From Gammaproteobacteria bacterium (GTDB lineage Bacteria; Pseudomonadota; Gammaproteobacteria; Xanthomonadales; Wenzhouxiangellaceae), in the NCBI GenBank assembly GCA_021772985.1, contig JAJFKX010000019.1:1-64000 (forward strand): DNA of 64,000 nt, read 5' to 3'. The position numbers and the translations under genes were made by a program. Under the pieces are notes generated by a model, which did not search any database, had not been told where the DNA came from, and saw only the letters and a list, made by a program, of their open reading frames with translations. Positions 26,322-34,849 of this stretch are shown here, piece by piece (within the stretch, counting starts at the first letter, position 1; each line of letters opens with the position of its first letter).

Positions 26322-27595
26322 TTCACCGACCTGATAAAGCGCTCATTGAACTGTCTGGCCTTGTCCTGGGTAACGCCAGCCATGGTGTAATGCAAATAAA
26401 CACCCTCGCTTCGATCCAACAGGCTTTTCGCAGCATACAACACGTCGTGCAAGCCCGCATAATCAAGATAAGCACGTACACAATAGGTTGATTTAAAGGG
26501 AACATCATCCAGCCATTCGAACCGGGTTATATCCTCGTGACAACGAAATTGGGTAACGTCATCTATTGTGGCTCGGTTGAATGGCAAAAAACTGGCTGTT
26601 TCGAACAAATTGTAAAATTGAACCTGATTCAACTGATCACTGGTGTACCAGCCATAGTCAATTTCAATCATGCCGGTATCCAACCTGTCTGATAAATAAA
26701 TACGATCGTAAATTCCACAATCAGACGTATGTTGCTGGTAGAGTAAATCGTCATCCACTTCTGAGGTACTGCCGCGGCAATCCACATATGGCTGTACCGC
26801 AGTAGGAATCATTAACGGGCCAAATTCAGACAGTTCCCACTCTGCCGCCAACAGGTCATCAATAAGCCGTGCCTGGTAATCAATCAAATCCTGATTAATT
26901 TGTTCCTGCATGGAGTCGTAAGCAATGCCCTGCTGCTGTTGATAGCGATCTACCAGGGCAATTAAATATTCCGCCGGCACTAGAAAACTGACTGAATTTC
27001 CAGCACCGGCAACATTAATCCCGATCACCAAACCTGCTTCGTTAACAGCCGGGCCACCGCTCATTCCCGGATTCAACGCACCAGTGAAGTGGATGTTTTT
27101 CTGAAAGCTTTTTTTCAATTGCCCGTTATAAGTCCCCGGCACAACGCTGATGCCGATATCATAAGGGTTACCCATTGCCAGTACTGTTGCACCCTGTTCG
27201 GGCAATTCGGCCGTCGGTTCAAATTTCCATAAGTCAGAGGTGTTGCCCGGCTCATCCGGCACCATCTTCACCAACGCCAGATCATTGACCACATCAACCC
27301 CAACCACTTCCAGGTCACCGCGGTTTTCATCCATGTCCTTGTATTCCAGGTTGTATTTTTCCGGGTACAACACATGCGCTGATACGACATGGTAATTGGT
27401 TGCCAGCACGCCCTCATCTGACAGCAAAAAACCACTGCCAATAATATTTTTGTTGCTGCTCGCCACATCAGTGACCTCAATAACAAACAACCCGGACTTT
27501 TGCTGAGCGAATAACTCGCTGTGCTGATCCTGGGCGCTACAGATCAACGTCTGATAGCTGACTAGCAGCAACATTGTTTTTAACAATCGATACAT
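26312..27595 (-). CDS. Exported trypsin-like serine protease (S1 family)
   Basis: 427 residues with a signal peptide (residues about 1-21). The catalytic triad is complete: His69 in TNYHVV, Asp105 in NDLALVKM and Ser179 in PGMSGGPAV. The protease domain spans about 30-215. Unlike DegP/DegQ there is no recognisable PDZ domain. Instead the C-terminal 200 residues hold an unknown region with several cysteines (Cys in DCRG, SDCG, FRCHED, TYCVRAY) likely to form disulfides. It overlaps the FHA gene by 10 bases. A periplasmic location and proteolysis are well supported; the substrate is unknown. Confidence 0.87.
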   Translation of the reverse strand: MYRLLKTMLLLVSYQTLICSAQDQHSELFAQQKSGLFVIEVTDVASSNKNIIGSGFLLSDEGVLATNYHVVSAHVLYPEKYNLEYKDMDENRGDLEVVGVDVVNDLALVKMVPDEPGNTSDLWKFEPTAELPEQGATVLAMGNPYDIGISVVPGTYNGQLKKSFQKNIHFTGALNPGMSGGPAVNEAGLVIGINVAGAGNSVSFLVPAEYLIALVDRYQQQQGIAYDSMQEQINQDLIDYQARLIDDLLAAEWELSEFGPLMIPTAVQPYVDCRGSTSEVDDDLLYQQHTSDCGIYDRIYLSDRLDTGMIEIDYGWYTSDQLNQVQFYNLFETASFLPFNRATIDDVTQFRCHEDITRFEWLDDVPFKSTYCVRAYLDYAGLHDVLYAAKSLLDRSEGVYLHYTMAGVTQDKARQFNERFIRSVKWK

Positions 27596-27646
27596 TCCAT
27601 TATTTCCAGTTCAATTATTCCAGGCACCCGTTAGTACAGTTCGTTA

Positions 27647-28243
27647 CTATTGATTAACCTGCGGTAAATTCAGGCTGCTGATCAATTCTTCAGCAGGCTT
27701 ATTGGCAAATGCAAAAGCGGCTATTTCCAGGTTCCCAGTGCCATGATAGACCCAGTTAAAACCATGCTTTCGCAACACTTTGACCAGTGATTTTTCGGTA
27801 AAACCATTTTTATGCGCAAAAAAATCAGCACCGCTTTTTTCAATTTGCTGCTGCCAGCCAAATAACACGTCATATACATGCACCGGCCCGCCGGCAGCTT
27901 GATACAACACATCCTCAATATCCAGGTTATTGTTAATAACCAGTTTGAACAACATCCCGATATCAGGCACCCGAAGATGCACAAAACCCTGTGGTTTGAG
28001 CACATGCAAAAAGCCCTCCAGCACTTTGGGGACATCATGTCGATAGTAATGTTCCAGGTTGTGAGAACAGTAAACCGCATCAAACTGCTGTGGCTTCAGA
28101 CTGGCCAGCTCACGGGCATCACAGTGGATATCCGGATTACCACTTGGGTCGATATCCAACAATAAGTGTTCCCAGCCGGCAAAGTGCTCAGGCAAGGCTA
28201 TCGATTTACTGTTGCCGCCGACATTGAGTACTTTTTTAAGCAT
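27647..28243 (-). CDS. Class I SAM-dependent methyltransferase
   Basis: 198 residues. The N-terminus has a glycine-rich SAM site (LNVGGNSKSI), an acidic residue after strand 2 (LLLDIDPS), then YCSHNLEHYYRHDVP and HVLKPQGFVHLRVPD, which are motifs of methyltransferase domain 11-type enzymes. It is related to those that act on lipids or sugars, but nothing decides the substrate. It follows the alkyltransferase-like gene by 6 bases on the same strand, so they are probably co-transcribed. Confidence 0.82.
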   Translation of the reverse strand: MLKKVLNVGGNSKSIALPEHFAGWEHLLLDIDPSGNPDIHCDARELASLKPQQFDAVYCSHNLEHYYRHDVPKVLEGFLHVLKPQGFVHLRVPDIGMLFKLVINNNLDIEDVLYQAAGGPVHVYDVLFGWQQQIEKSGADFFAHKNGFTEKSLVKVLRKHGFNWVYHGTGNLEIAAFAFANKPAEELISSLNLPQVNQ

Positions 28244-28249
28244 ACAGTC

Positions 28250-28615
28250 TCAATCATCCAGCTCCCATAACTGAGCATCCAGGTCTCCTGTTTTTTTACC
28301 ATTGGCTCGCATATAACTACTGGCAATATGCGGGCCATTAAATACCACACCTTCGTGCTCCAGCAGTTTGCGTTGCCGTTGATAACCGGGCGAACCCAGG
28401 GGAAAAGCAATCCGGCCGTTGGCGCCCACTACTCGTTGCCAGGGCAATTGCATTTCATCAGGAGCACGATTTAACGCAGGTGTTACCCGCCGAGGGGCGC
28501 GCTCCAAGCCTGCTTCACGCGCCACCTGTCCATAGCTCTTCACCTGACCAACTGGAATTTTGCTGACAACTGCCCAAATCCGTTGATCTATCTCATTGAC
28601 GTGCTTTGAACTCAT
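28250..28615 (-). CDS. Alkyltransferase-like (ATL) DNA-binding protein, MGMT fold
   Basis: About 121 residues from the ATG at 28615. It has the O6-methylguanine methyltransferase DNA-binding fold (KIPVGQVKSYGQVAREAGL; RRVTPAL). At the active site PCHRV is replaced by PWQRVV, so the acceptor cysteine is tryptophan. That is the mark of ATL proteins (YbaZ/Atl1), which bind O6-alkylguanine and flag it for nucleotide excision repair rather than repairing it themselves. An in-frame start at 28666 adds 17 residues not typical of the family. Confidence 0.9.
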   Translation of the reverse strand: MSSKHVNEIDQRIWAVVSKIPVGQVKSYGQVAREAGLERAPRRVTPALNRAPDEMQLPWQRVVGANGRIAFPLGSPGYQRQRKLLEHEGVVFNGPHIASSYMRANGKKTGDLDAQLWELDD

Positions 28616-28689
28616 TTGTGTATTAGGATGGCCCTGATAAGGATAAAAATAAACTGCAAAACGCAACTACTATACGGGAGAACATCATC

Positions 28690-28860
28690 ATGAAAACCAA
28701 TGCACCAAAAAGCATTACCTGGATTATCGCTACAGTCGCCGGTGTTGCCGGTATTCTGGGTGAATTCAACGTTGTAAATGGCCTTGGACAATATTCTCTT
28801 TGGTTATTAACCGGCGGGTTCGTGTTGCTGTCGCTGGGCGCACTATTGAAAGACTTATAG
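28690..28860 (+). CDS. Small two-helix membrane protein, 56 residues
   Basis: An ATG at 28690 follows a GGGAG ribosome site about nine bases upstream and opens a clean frame to TAG at 28858. The protein begins MKTNAPKSITWIIATVAGVA and has two hydrophobic helices (about 10-24 and 35-51) joined by a short Gly/Asn-rich loop, ending in a charged KDL. It is divergent from the ATL gene and convergent with the DUF455 gene. The ribosome site, codon use and topology support a real gene. Function unknown. Confidence 0.65.
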   Translation: MKTNAPKSITWIIATVAGVAGILGEFNVVNGLGQYSLWLLTGGFVLLSLGALLKDL

Positions 28861-28899
28861 CCTGCTAGCTGCTGATTGAACCCTGCATTCATTAAATGA

Positions 28900-28928
28900 C
28901 GATTGCCTGGTCGCTGACTAGGCAATCG
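28900..28928. terminator. Hairpin at the end of the DUF455 gene
   Basis: CGATTGCCT(11-base loop)AGGCAATCG is a perfect 9-bp stem overlapping the DUF455 stop codon. The minus side continues TCATTTAAT. It lies between convergent genes and may end both transcripts, though T-runs are poor. Confidence 0.5.
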
Positions 28929-29763
28929 CCCTGGATTCCAGATAATCCAGTTCTGCAGTAGAAAAGTCGGCGCGTTTGCGTGCATCAATATTTAATGGGC
29001 GCTTGATAACGCCAGAATAATACTTCTCCAGCAAATCACGAAAAACACTGTCCGACTCAAGCCCACGAGCATCACAACAATATCGGAACCAACGTGATCC
29101 TATTTCCACGTGCCGCACTTCCTCTTCAAGGATAATCCGTAATATAGCAACGGTTTCCTGATCACCAACCGAATTTAGCCGGCCAATCATTCCAGGGGTA
29201 ACATCAAGCCCACGGGCTTCCAGTACTCTGGGCACCAACGCCATCCGGACCAGAACATCGTGGGCAGTTTTTTCGGCCATCTCCCATAAGCCATTGTGCG
29301 CAGGCAACTCACCATAAGCGCTGCCCAACTGAACCAGTCTTTGTGCCAGCATACTGAAGTGTCGCGCTTCATCAACGGCCACGCTTAGCCACTCATGATA
29401 ATAAACCGGTGGCATGTCAGAGAACCTTAACATCGCATCCAGCGCCAGATTAATGGCGTTGAACTCAATGTGCGCAATAGCATGAACCAGGGCTATCCGG
29501 CCTTCTCGACTGCCCAGACGCCGCCTGGGCACAGTTGCTGGTGAAACCAGGCGCGGTTCCGCCGGCCTTCCAGGAGCGGGCTTTAATGTCGACATTAATG
29601 GTAGGTAGCTGTAACTCCCGGTCGCTAATTTTTCTCCAAGCTGCTTGCACAATTGGACTTTATCATCAGGATCATGTGCCTCATATGCCGCCAATACTTT
29701 AACCTGGCAGCTACCAGAAGCATCCTCTGTGCTGCCGTTTTGCTTAGACTTAGTTAGCGACAT
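28918..29763 (-). CDS. DUF455 ferritin-like protein
   Basis: 281 residues, matching DUF455 over most of its length: LVSPATVPRRRLGSREGR, HAIAHIEFNAINLALDA, AVDEARHFSML, WEMAEKTAHDVLVRMALVPR, EARGLDVTPGM, EEEVRHVEIGSRWF. The E...ExxH...ExxH pattern is that of a four-helix ferritin-like di-metal site, so an oxidase, hydroxylase or iron role is plausible. No activity is established. The ATG at 29763 is preferred over the adjacent TTG at 29766. It stands alone on its strand. Confidence 0.85.
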   Translation of the reverse strand: MSLTKSKQNGSTEDASGSCQVKVLAAYEAHDPDDKVQLCKQLGEKLATGSYSYLPLMSTLKPAPGRPAEPRLVSPATVPRRRLGSREGRIALVHAIAHIEFNAINLALDAMLRFSDMPPVYYHEWLSVAVDEARHFSMLAQRLVQLGSAYGELPAHNGLWEMAEKTAHDVLVRMALVPRVLEARGLDVTPGMIGRLNSVGDQETVAILRIILEEEVRHVEIGSRWFRYCCDARGLESDSVFRDLLEKYYSGVIKRPLNIDARKRADFSTAELDYLESRAIA

Positions 29764-30116
29764 CAATCAAATGCTCGGCAAAGCCGATGGTAAATGAGAG
29801 GAAATACACAAGCTTAATTTATTCGCGAGAACATTACTTTTTCACCTGTTTCTGGCAGTTTGATATGCTGATAAGATCATTCAGATTCCTTGATAGCGAT
29901 GAAAAAGCCCTGTGATAATTTAGCCTGTTAAACCTGTCTGGAGTCGCTCACAGCAGGGTATCCAAGTATAACATTGCAGCACCTGTCACCTAGAGATCGG
30001 CAGCATCACGCATATCTCGTCGCAGCTGTGCTTCAACCTGTATGTATCCAACCAGGGCTTAGCAAAGTTTTAGCAGCAGACTGTTATCATACAATTTGAT
30101 TTTGATCAGATTCAGC
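29764..30116. other. Intergenic region without recognised gene
   Basis: About 350 bases between divergent genes (DUF455 leftward, the proline-rich protein rightward). I saw no RNA gene, no convincing small ORF with a ribosome site and no strong inverted repeat. It should hold the two promoters. Confidence 0.4.
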
Positions 30117-30866
30117 ATGCGCCTCTTATCTATTCTTCAACCCCGCAAATTGCTATTGGTGATTACGCTGGCTTTATCACTGCTTATGCATTGGTCTTTG
30201 TTGGTTGGACTACGCTTTGATTTTGATCTGTTATTGCCTAAACAGCCACCAAACCCTACCCCGCCCATACAGGTTTCGCTGAATTATCCCCCCCCTATTG
30301 ATACAGCCGTTGAACCGGCAACCCCTATTGCCAGTCCTGCTGATGACAGTAGCAATGCAATACCACCCGTTGAGTCTGAAACACCACAACCCACACTCGC
30401 TGAAGCTGAGAATGCAATTGCTGAGGAAAAAGCTGCTGAACCACAAGCTCAAACTGTAAATGCACAAGCTTTGAAGCGCCAGTTATTGGCATCAATTCGC
30501 CAGCCGGAAAATCAGGCTAGCCAAACTGATAACAAACTACCCGGCAACTGGACACAAGATGCATTGCCGCAAGCCGGCCTGCCTGAAACACAGTTGTTAG
30601 AGCCGCTGAGCTACACTGGAGCAGCTACAACCGAACGCTGGAAAAGCACTGACGGCACACCGGAATCTCGGACAGTATTAGCAAACGGCACAGTGGTGTG
30701 CGGTCGTGGACATACCTTACTGCCAAACAGTGCCTTTGAAGCCAACCTGATGCTGATGCGGGTTTGCGGCAAAGAAAAAGGCGGCCGTGAAAATCAAAAC
30801 CGGTTAGCCCGGTTTCATCGCACCAATAACAACGAATCTACACCCCCTGCCAAACAAGATCAGTAA
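30117..30866 (+). CDS. Membrane-anchored proline-rich protein of TonB-like layout, function unknown
   Basis: 249 residues from the ATG at 30117 (a TTG at 30096 is also in frame). One N-terminal membrane helix (about 13-35) is followed by a Pro/Glu/Ala-rich stretch (about 42-125), a layout like TonB or other envelope-spanning linkers. The C-terminal third has two cysteines (VVCGRGH, MRVCGKEK) and is not the TonB C-terminal domain as I know it. No ExbB/ExbD genes are nearby. A periplasmic location is inferred from the topology. Confidence 0.65.
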   Translation: MRLLSILQPRKLLLVITLALSLLMHWSLLVGLRFDFDLLLPKQPPNPTPPIQVSLNYPPPIDTAVEPATPIASPADDSSNAIPPVESETPQPTLAEAENAIAEEKAAEPQAQTVNAQALKRQLLASIRQPENQASQTDNKLPGNWTQDALPQAGLPETQLLEPLSYTGAATTERWKSTDGTPESRTVLANGTVVCGRGHTLLPNSAFEANLMLMRVCGKEKGGRENQNRLARFHRTNNNESTPPAKQDQ

Positions 30867-31019
30867 TATATATGGTTTGGTGAATTTCACCAACTTTAGG
30901 TTTAAAAAAACAAATGATGTATAAAAAGTACGACAAGTCCTTATCTGAAAGGCTATTTATGAGCATTATTTTTGGCACAGATATTGCATGTATGGTTGTA
31001 TTCACATCGGAGGAATCAC

Positions 31020-31238
31020 ATGGGACAAGGATCAACCGGTAACGTTATCGCTGCATTGGCCAGTTTCTTTATCCCGGGTCTGGGGCAGTTATTGCAAGGC
31101 CGTTGGGTATTTGCGGCTTTCATGTTCATCATGGCTGCAGTTTTATGGATTGTGCTGCTGGGCTGGATTATTCACCTGTGGTCCATTATTGATGCCGCTA
31201 TGTTCAACCCACCAGTACACCGCCGCTATCAACGTTAA
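31020..31238 (+). CDS. Small membrane protein, 72 residues
   Basis: The ATG at 31020 has a perfect GGAGGA ribosome site six bases upstream, which decides it over an earlier in-frame start at 30972. Two hydrophobic segments (about 8-24 with PGLGQLLQG between, and about 30-58) resemble TM2-type or DUF5683-like small proteins, where a P-G-x-G-Q turn joins two helices. Function unknown. A terminator-like hairpin follows. Confidence 0.75.
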   Translation: MGQGSTGNVIAALASFFIPGLGQLLQGRWVFAAFMFIMAAVLWIVLLGWIIHLWSIIDAAMFNPPVHRRYQR

Positions 31239-31246
31239 CAACCAGT

Positions 31247-31275
31247 CAGTGTGCCGCGAGCACCGTGGCACACTG
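31247..31275 (+). terminator. Hairpin after the small membrane protein
   Basis: CAGTGTGCC(11-base loop)GGCACACTG is a perfect 9-bp stem starting nine bases after the stop codon, with only TTG as its T-tract. Probably a terminator or 3'-end stabiliser. Confidence 0.5.
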
Positions 31276-31375
31276 TTGAATCTCTCAAACAAGCAAGCAT
31301 TAACTATCGATCAAACCTACCACTGTTCAGCATAAATCATGCGATAATCTGCGGCTTTGATGATGGAGAATACCT

Positions 31376-31969
31376 ATGCCGCATATGGAACCATTGCCCG
31401 CAAACCACACTCCGGAGCTGGCTGAGGATTTTGCCGTATTTGAACGCATCCTCGGTTTTGTACCGAACAGTCTGCTGACCATGCAACGCCGCCCTAAAAT
31501 GGTGCAAGGCTTTGCTGAACTAACCAAAGGTGTGATGGCACCAGACGGAGAGGTGGATTTGGGTTTCAAACGTATGCTGGCCCACTTTGCCAGCCGTGCG
31601 GTAGGTTGTCAGTACTGTGAAGCTCATTCATTGGTAGCCGCTAAAATCCATGGCATCAGCCAGGAAAAGCTGGACTCCATATGGGAATTCCAGACAAATC
31701 CACTGTATACGGATGCAGAACGCGTAGCGCTGGAATATGCGCTGGCTGCGGGCAGTGTTCCGAATGCTGTAGATGCACCTCTAATGGAACGTATGCGCCA
31801 ACACTGGAGTGATGACCAAATCGTCGAGATTTTGGGCGTGGTGAGTTTGTATGGTTTTTTGAATCGTTGGAACGATTCTATGGCTACCCAATTGGAAGAC
31901 TCACCCACAGCAATGGGTGATCGAGTTCTGGCCTCCGGTGGCTGGACCGGTGGCAAACACCGTAGCTGA
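31376..31969 (+). CDS. Carboxymuconolactone decarboxylase-family (AhpD-like) protein
   Basis: 197 residues. The CMD/AhpD domain centres on ASRAVGCQYCEAHS (about residues 72-85), where the CxxC pair and following histidine form the redox site of AhpD-like proteins. Residues 155-170 (VVSLYGFLNRWNDSMAT) match the C-terminal block of the family. A ribosome site (GGAG) lies seven bases before the ATG. The family contains peroxidase partners and many uncharacterised oxidoreductases. The CxxC favours a thiol redox role over a decarboxylase. Confidence 0.85.
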   Translation: MPHMEPLPANHTPELAEDFAVFERILGFVPNSLLTMQRRPKMVQGFAELTKGVMAPDGEVDLGFKRMLAHFASRAVGCQYCEAHSLVAAKIHGISQEKLDSIWEFQTNPLYTDAERVALEYALAAGSVPNAVDAPLMERMRQHWSDDQIVEILGVVSLYGFLNRWNDSMATQLEDSPTAMGDRVLASGGWTGGKHRS

Positions 31970-32023
31970 TATAACCTATCCGGTAGTTCTTAGCAGCCAT
32001 AGTGGCTCAATGCCAAATAAAAA

Positions 32024-32042
32024 GGCCGGTCAAAGACCGGCC
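32024..32042 (-). terminator. Rho-independent terminator after rpoH
   Basis: On the minus strand GGCCGGTC-TTT-GACCGGCC is followed by TTTTTATTT. It lies 25 bases past the rpoH stop codon and is a textbook intrinsic terminator closing the gsp-fts-rpoH block. Confidence 0.9.
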
Positions 32043-32067
32043 CTGCACTACTTTTAAAAACGCTCAA

Positions 32068-32931
32068 TCAGATAGCAAATCCAGTTCTCATTTTTTTCAG
32101 TGCACTGGCTTCCAGCTGGCGAATCCGCTCCGCTGATACGCCGTAACGATTTGCCAGATCCTGCAAGGTTGATTTTGATTCGCTCAACCAGCGGCTGCTG
32201 ATAATATCCCGACTGCGATCGTCCAGCGAGGAGATACTGCGGTACAACAAGGCTTGCTGATGCGCTTTCATATCATCTCGCTCAGCCGTAAGTTCCGGGC
32301 TGAGAGAAGCATTCTCAAGATACGCGGCAGGTGCTACCCAGGCCTCGTCATCATCGGCATTGGGCGGCAGGTCAAACGCAGTATCCTGGCCGGACAGGCG
32401 TTTTTCCATCTCCAGCACAACTTCCGGTTTAACACCAAGGTCATCAGCCACCCGATTAACTTCTGCAGCATTCAACCAGCCCAGGCGTTTTTTATTCTTA
32501 CGCAGATTAAAAAACAACTTGCGCTGTGCTTTGGTTGTAGCAACTTTGACAATCCGCCAGTTACGCAAAATGAATTCATGCATTTCTGCGCGAATCCAGT
32601 GCACCGCAAAAGACACCAGCCGCACGCCAACATCTGGATCAAACCGTTTGACGGCTTTCATCAGCCCGATATTGCCTTCCTGAATCAGGTCAGCCAACGG
32701 CAATCCATAACCTGAATAACCTTTGGCGACATGCACTACGAAGCGCAAATGGGCCATCACCATCCCTTTCGCTGCTTCCAGTTCTTCATCATCGCGAAAA
32801 CGCCGCGCCAGACTCTGTTCTTCTTCCAGGGTTAACACTGGAATCCTGTTTACTTCACCAATGTATGCATCCAGGCTGCCGAGGCTAGCCGAAGTCAACA
32901 TTTGACTGGGAATCAATGCTTTGCTTGTCAT
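32068..32931 (-). CDS. rpoH: RNA polymerase sigma-32 (heat shock)
   Basis: 287 residues. Region 2 contains [19 protein letters not shown] and [15 protein letters not shown]. The RpoH box [16 protein letters not shown], which separates RpoH from other sigma-70 members, is present at about residues 138-153. Region 4 ends in [20 protein letters not shown]. The ATG at 32931 has an AGGAGG ribosome site upstream. It is the last gene after ftsE-ftsX, the common order, with about 190 bases between, so it probably also has its own promoter. Confidence 0.97.
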   Translation of the reverse strand: MTSKALIPSQMLTSASLGSLDAYIGEVNRIPVLTLEEEQSLARRFRDDEELEAAKGMVMAHLRFVVHVAKGYSGYGLPLADLIQEGNIGLMKAVKRFDPDVGVRLVSFAVHWIRAEMHEFILRNWRIVKVATTKAQRKLFFNLRKNKKRLGWLNAAEVNRVADDLGVKPEVVLEMEKRLSGQDTAFDLPPNADDDEAWVAPAAYLENASLSPELTAERDDMKAHQQALLYRSISSLDDRSRDIISSRWLSESKSTLQDLANRYGVSAERIRQLEASALKKMRTGFAI

Positions 32932-33124
32932 ACCCAGATCCTCCTAAACTTAACTGGTTACAATTGTAACAAATTTTATTGCGCAGGTAATACTTTCTAT
33001 TCGCATGCTCTTATGCCTGTCCATCATAAAGCCGACGATTAGGCCAAAACAGCTATAAGATTACCCATTCCGGCACATTCGACCATGCCCGGCCAACAGA
33101 GTTTCATACCTCTACTGAATGGTT

Positions 33125-34096
33125 TTATATCGGATTCAAATCTCTCAGACGGCGATTAACGGCAATGTATGCACCAGCCTGTCCCAAGTTACCGCAAAAT
33201 ATCATCAGCAATACCAACATCGGTGCTGAAGGCAACCACAGATTGGCTTGCTGGCTGTATGTGTCAGCCAAATGCGCCAGCTCGTCACCTATCCACAATG
33301 CCGCCAGTAACAACACCAAAATTGCCGCCAGACCGCCCAGGACCCCATACCAAAAGCCAGTATATAAAAACGGGCGGCGAATAAAACTGTGGGTCGCACC
33401 AGCCAAAGCCAGCACATCAATTTCATCTTGCCGATTTTGAATATCCAGACGAATGGTATTGCTGATGACCAATATCACACCCAATCCAAACAACACCACC
33501 AGCAACTGCAATGTGTTGCGCGCCAATTCCAAAATACCTTGCAAACGTTGTAACCAGCGCCAGTCTGCCTGCGCTGATTCAACTCCCGGATGTTGCTCCA
33601 GACGCTGCAGCAGCTGTTCCAGTTCAGCTGGATCACCAGTCTCAGGAATCAGTAGTAAAACCCATGGCAGGGGATTGTTTTCCAATAACTCCAATGCACT
33701 CCCAAAACCACCGGTCGCCTGTAACTCGCTTAAACCCTGATCCGGTGAAATGCCATCTACACTGGCGACTTCTGACCAGGCACCGAGCTCATTGATCATT
33801 GCGTCGATATGCAACGGTATTGCCTCAGATGTGTGCTGCTCCCGCTCGTCACCCAGCACAAATACAGTGATACTTTCCAAGGTATCCAACTTGCGTAACC
33901 CTTCCAGGTTGCCCATCAGCACCCATAACAACAGTGGCAGGCACAAAGCCAGGCCCAGCACCGCTGTAGTCATTAATGTTGCTAACGGATGACGAAATAA
34001 GTTACCAATGCTGTAGAGCAAACTGTAGCCGTGCTGGCGCAACCAGCCACGCAACCGGTTCCGTAATGGTTCACGACGCGGGCTGGCGGCACTCAT
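33125..34096 (-). CDS. ftsX: Cell division protein FtsX
   Basis: 323 residues with an N-terminal cytosolic tail, a first membrane helix at about 38-60, a large periplasmic loop, and three further helices (about 200-220, 247-270, 285-310). It has the type-4 ABC permease (MacB/FtsX) fold. With FtsE it activates cell-wall hydrolases at the division site. It overlaps ftsE by 4 bases (ATGA type), so the two are coupled. Confidence 0.95.
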   Translation of the reverse strand: MSAASPRREPLRNRLRGWLRQHGYSLLYSIGNLFRHPLATLMTTAVLGLALCLPLLLWVLMGNLEGLRKLDTLESITVFVLGDEREQHTSEAIPLHIDAMINELGAWSEVASVDGISPDQGLSELQATGGFGSALELLENNPLPWVLLLIPETGDPAELEQLLQRLEQHPGVESAQADWRWLQRLQGILELARNTLQLLVVLFGLGVILVISNTIRLDIQNRQDEIDVLALAGATHSFIRRPFLYTGFWYGVLGGLAAILVLLLAALWIGDELAHLADTYSQQANLWLPSAPMLVLLMIFCGNLGQAGAYIAVNRRLRDLNPI

Positions 34097-34830
34097 CTTG
34101 GACCGGCTTCACCGACTTCCCGGCGCGCTGGAACATCATCAATCAATTGCCCTTCGCGCAATACCAATACCCGGCGACCAAGTTGTCTGATCAATTCCAG
34201 ATCATGGCTGGCGATCAGGATCGTCATACCCAATTCATTAAGCTGCATAAACAACTGCATTAAGGTCGCTGATAATTCCGGGTCAAGGTTACCGGTCGGC
34301 TCATCTGCCAGTAACAGTGGTGGCATGTGCACAATCGCGCGGGCAATCCCCACTCGCTGTTGTTGACCGGTAGATAACATCCCCGGCAAAGCTTTGCTGC
34401 GCTCGCCCAATCCAACCTTGTCCAAAGCAGCTGCTACCCGCTTACGGATATCGCTATAACTCAGACCGGCGATGACCAATGGCAAGGCAACATTATCGAA
34501 TACCGGTTTGTTCATCAATAGACGGTGATCCTGAAAAATCAAACCCATATTTCGCCGGACATGTGGAATCCAGTTACGCCCCAGTCGACTTAAATCCCTT
34601 TTGTTAACCAACACCTGACCACGCGTAGCGCGCTCCTGCATACTCACCAGCCGAAGAATCGAGCTCTTGCCCGCTCCTGAGTGCCCGGTCAGAAAAGCCA
34701 ACTCACCTTGTAGCAAACTGAAATTTACATCATCTAATGCACGTATCCCCCCGCGAAAACGCTTGCACACCTGGCGAAAAACCACCATGCCATCGGCATC
34801 AGGGGGATAATTGAGATTAACTTGCTGCAT
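34093..34830 (-). CDS. ftsE: Cell division ATP-binding protein FtsE
   Basis: An ABC ATPase partner of FtsX. Walker A (GHSGAGKSS), the Q-loop region (LIFQDHRLL), signature (LSTGQQQRVGIARA) and Walker B (LLLADEPTGNLD) are all present in order. It has 245 residues as given; a second ATG at 34788 (MVVFRQVCKRF) matches the E. coli start better, and neither has a strong ribosome site. FtsY, often upstream of ftsE, is replaced here by type II secretion genes. Confidence 0.95.
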   Translation of the reverse strand: MQQVNLNYPPDADGMVVFRQVCKRFRGGIRALDDVNFSLLQGELAFLTGHSGAGKSSILRLVSMQERATRGQVLVNKRDLSRLGRNWIPHVRRNMGLIFQDHRLLMNKPVFDNVALPLVIAGLSYSDIRKRVAAALDKVGLGERSKALPGMLSTGQQQRVGIARAIVHMPPLLLADEPTGNLDPELSATLMQLFMQLNELGMTILIASHDLELIRQLGRRVLVLREGQLIDDVPARREVGEAGPR

Positions 34831-34849
34831 GCTTGAATCTATTCGACAG

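Noticed and set aside
28250-28615. Annotation as methylated-DNA cysteine methyltransferase (Ogt)
   Set aside because: The acceptor cysteine is replaced by tryptophan (PWQRVV), so transfer is not possible; it is an alkyltransferase-like protein.
28918-29763. Naming the DUF455 protein MiaE because miaB is in the window
   Set aside because: Both are ferritin-like, but the conserved blocks here (VPRRRLGS, EARGLDVTPGM) are those of DUF455.
32254-32715. Plus-strand open frame of 153 codons opposite rpoH
   Set aside because: rpoH is certain on the minus strand and the plus frame resembles nothing.
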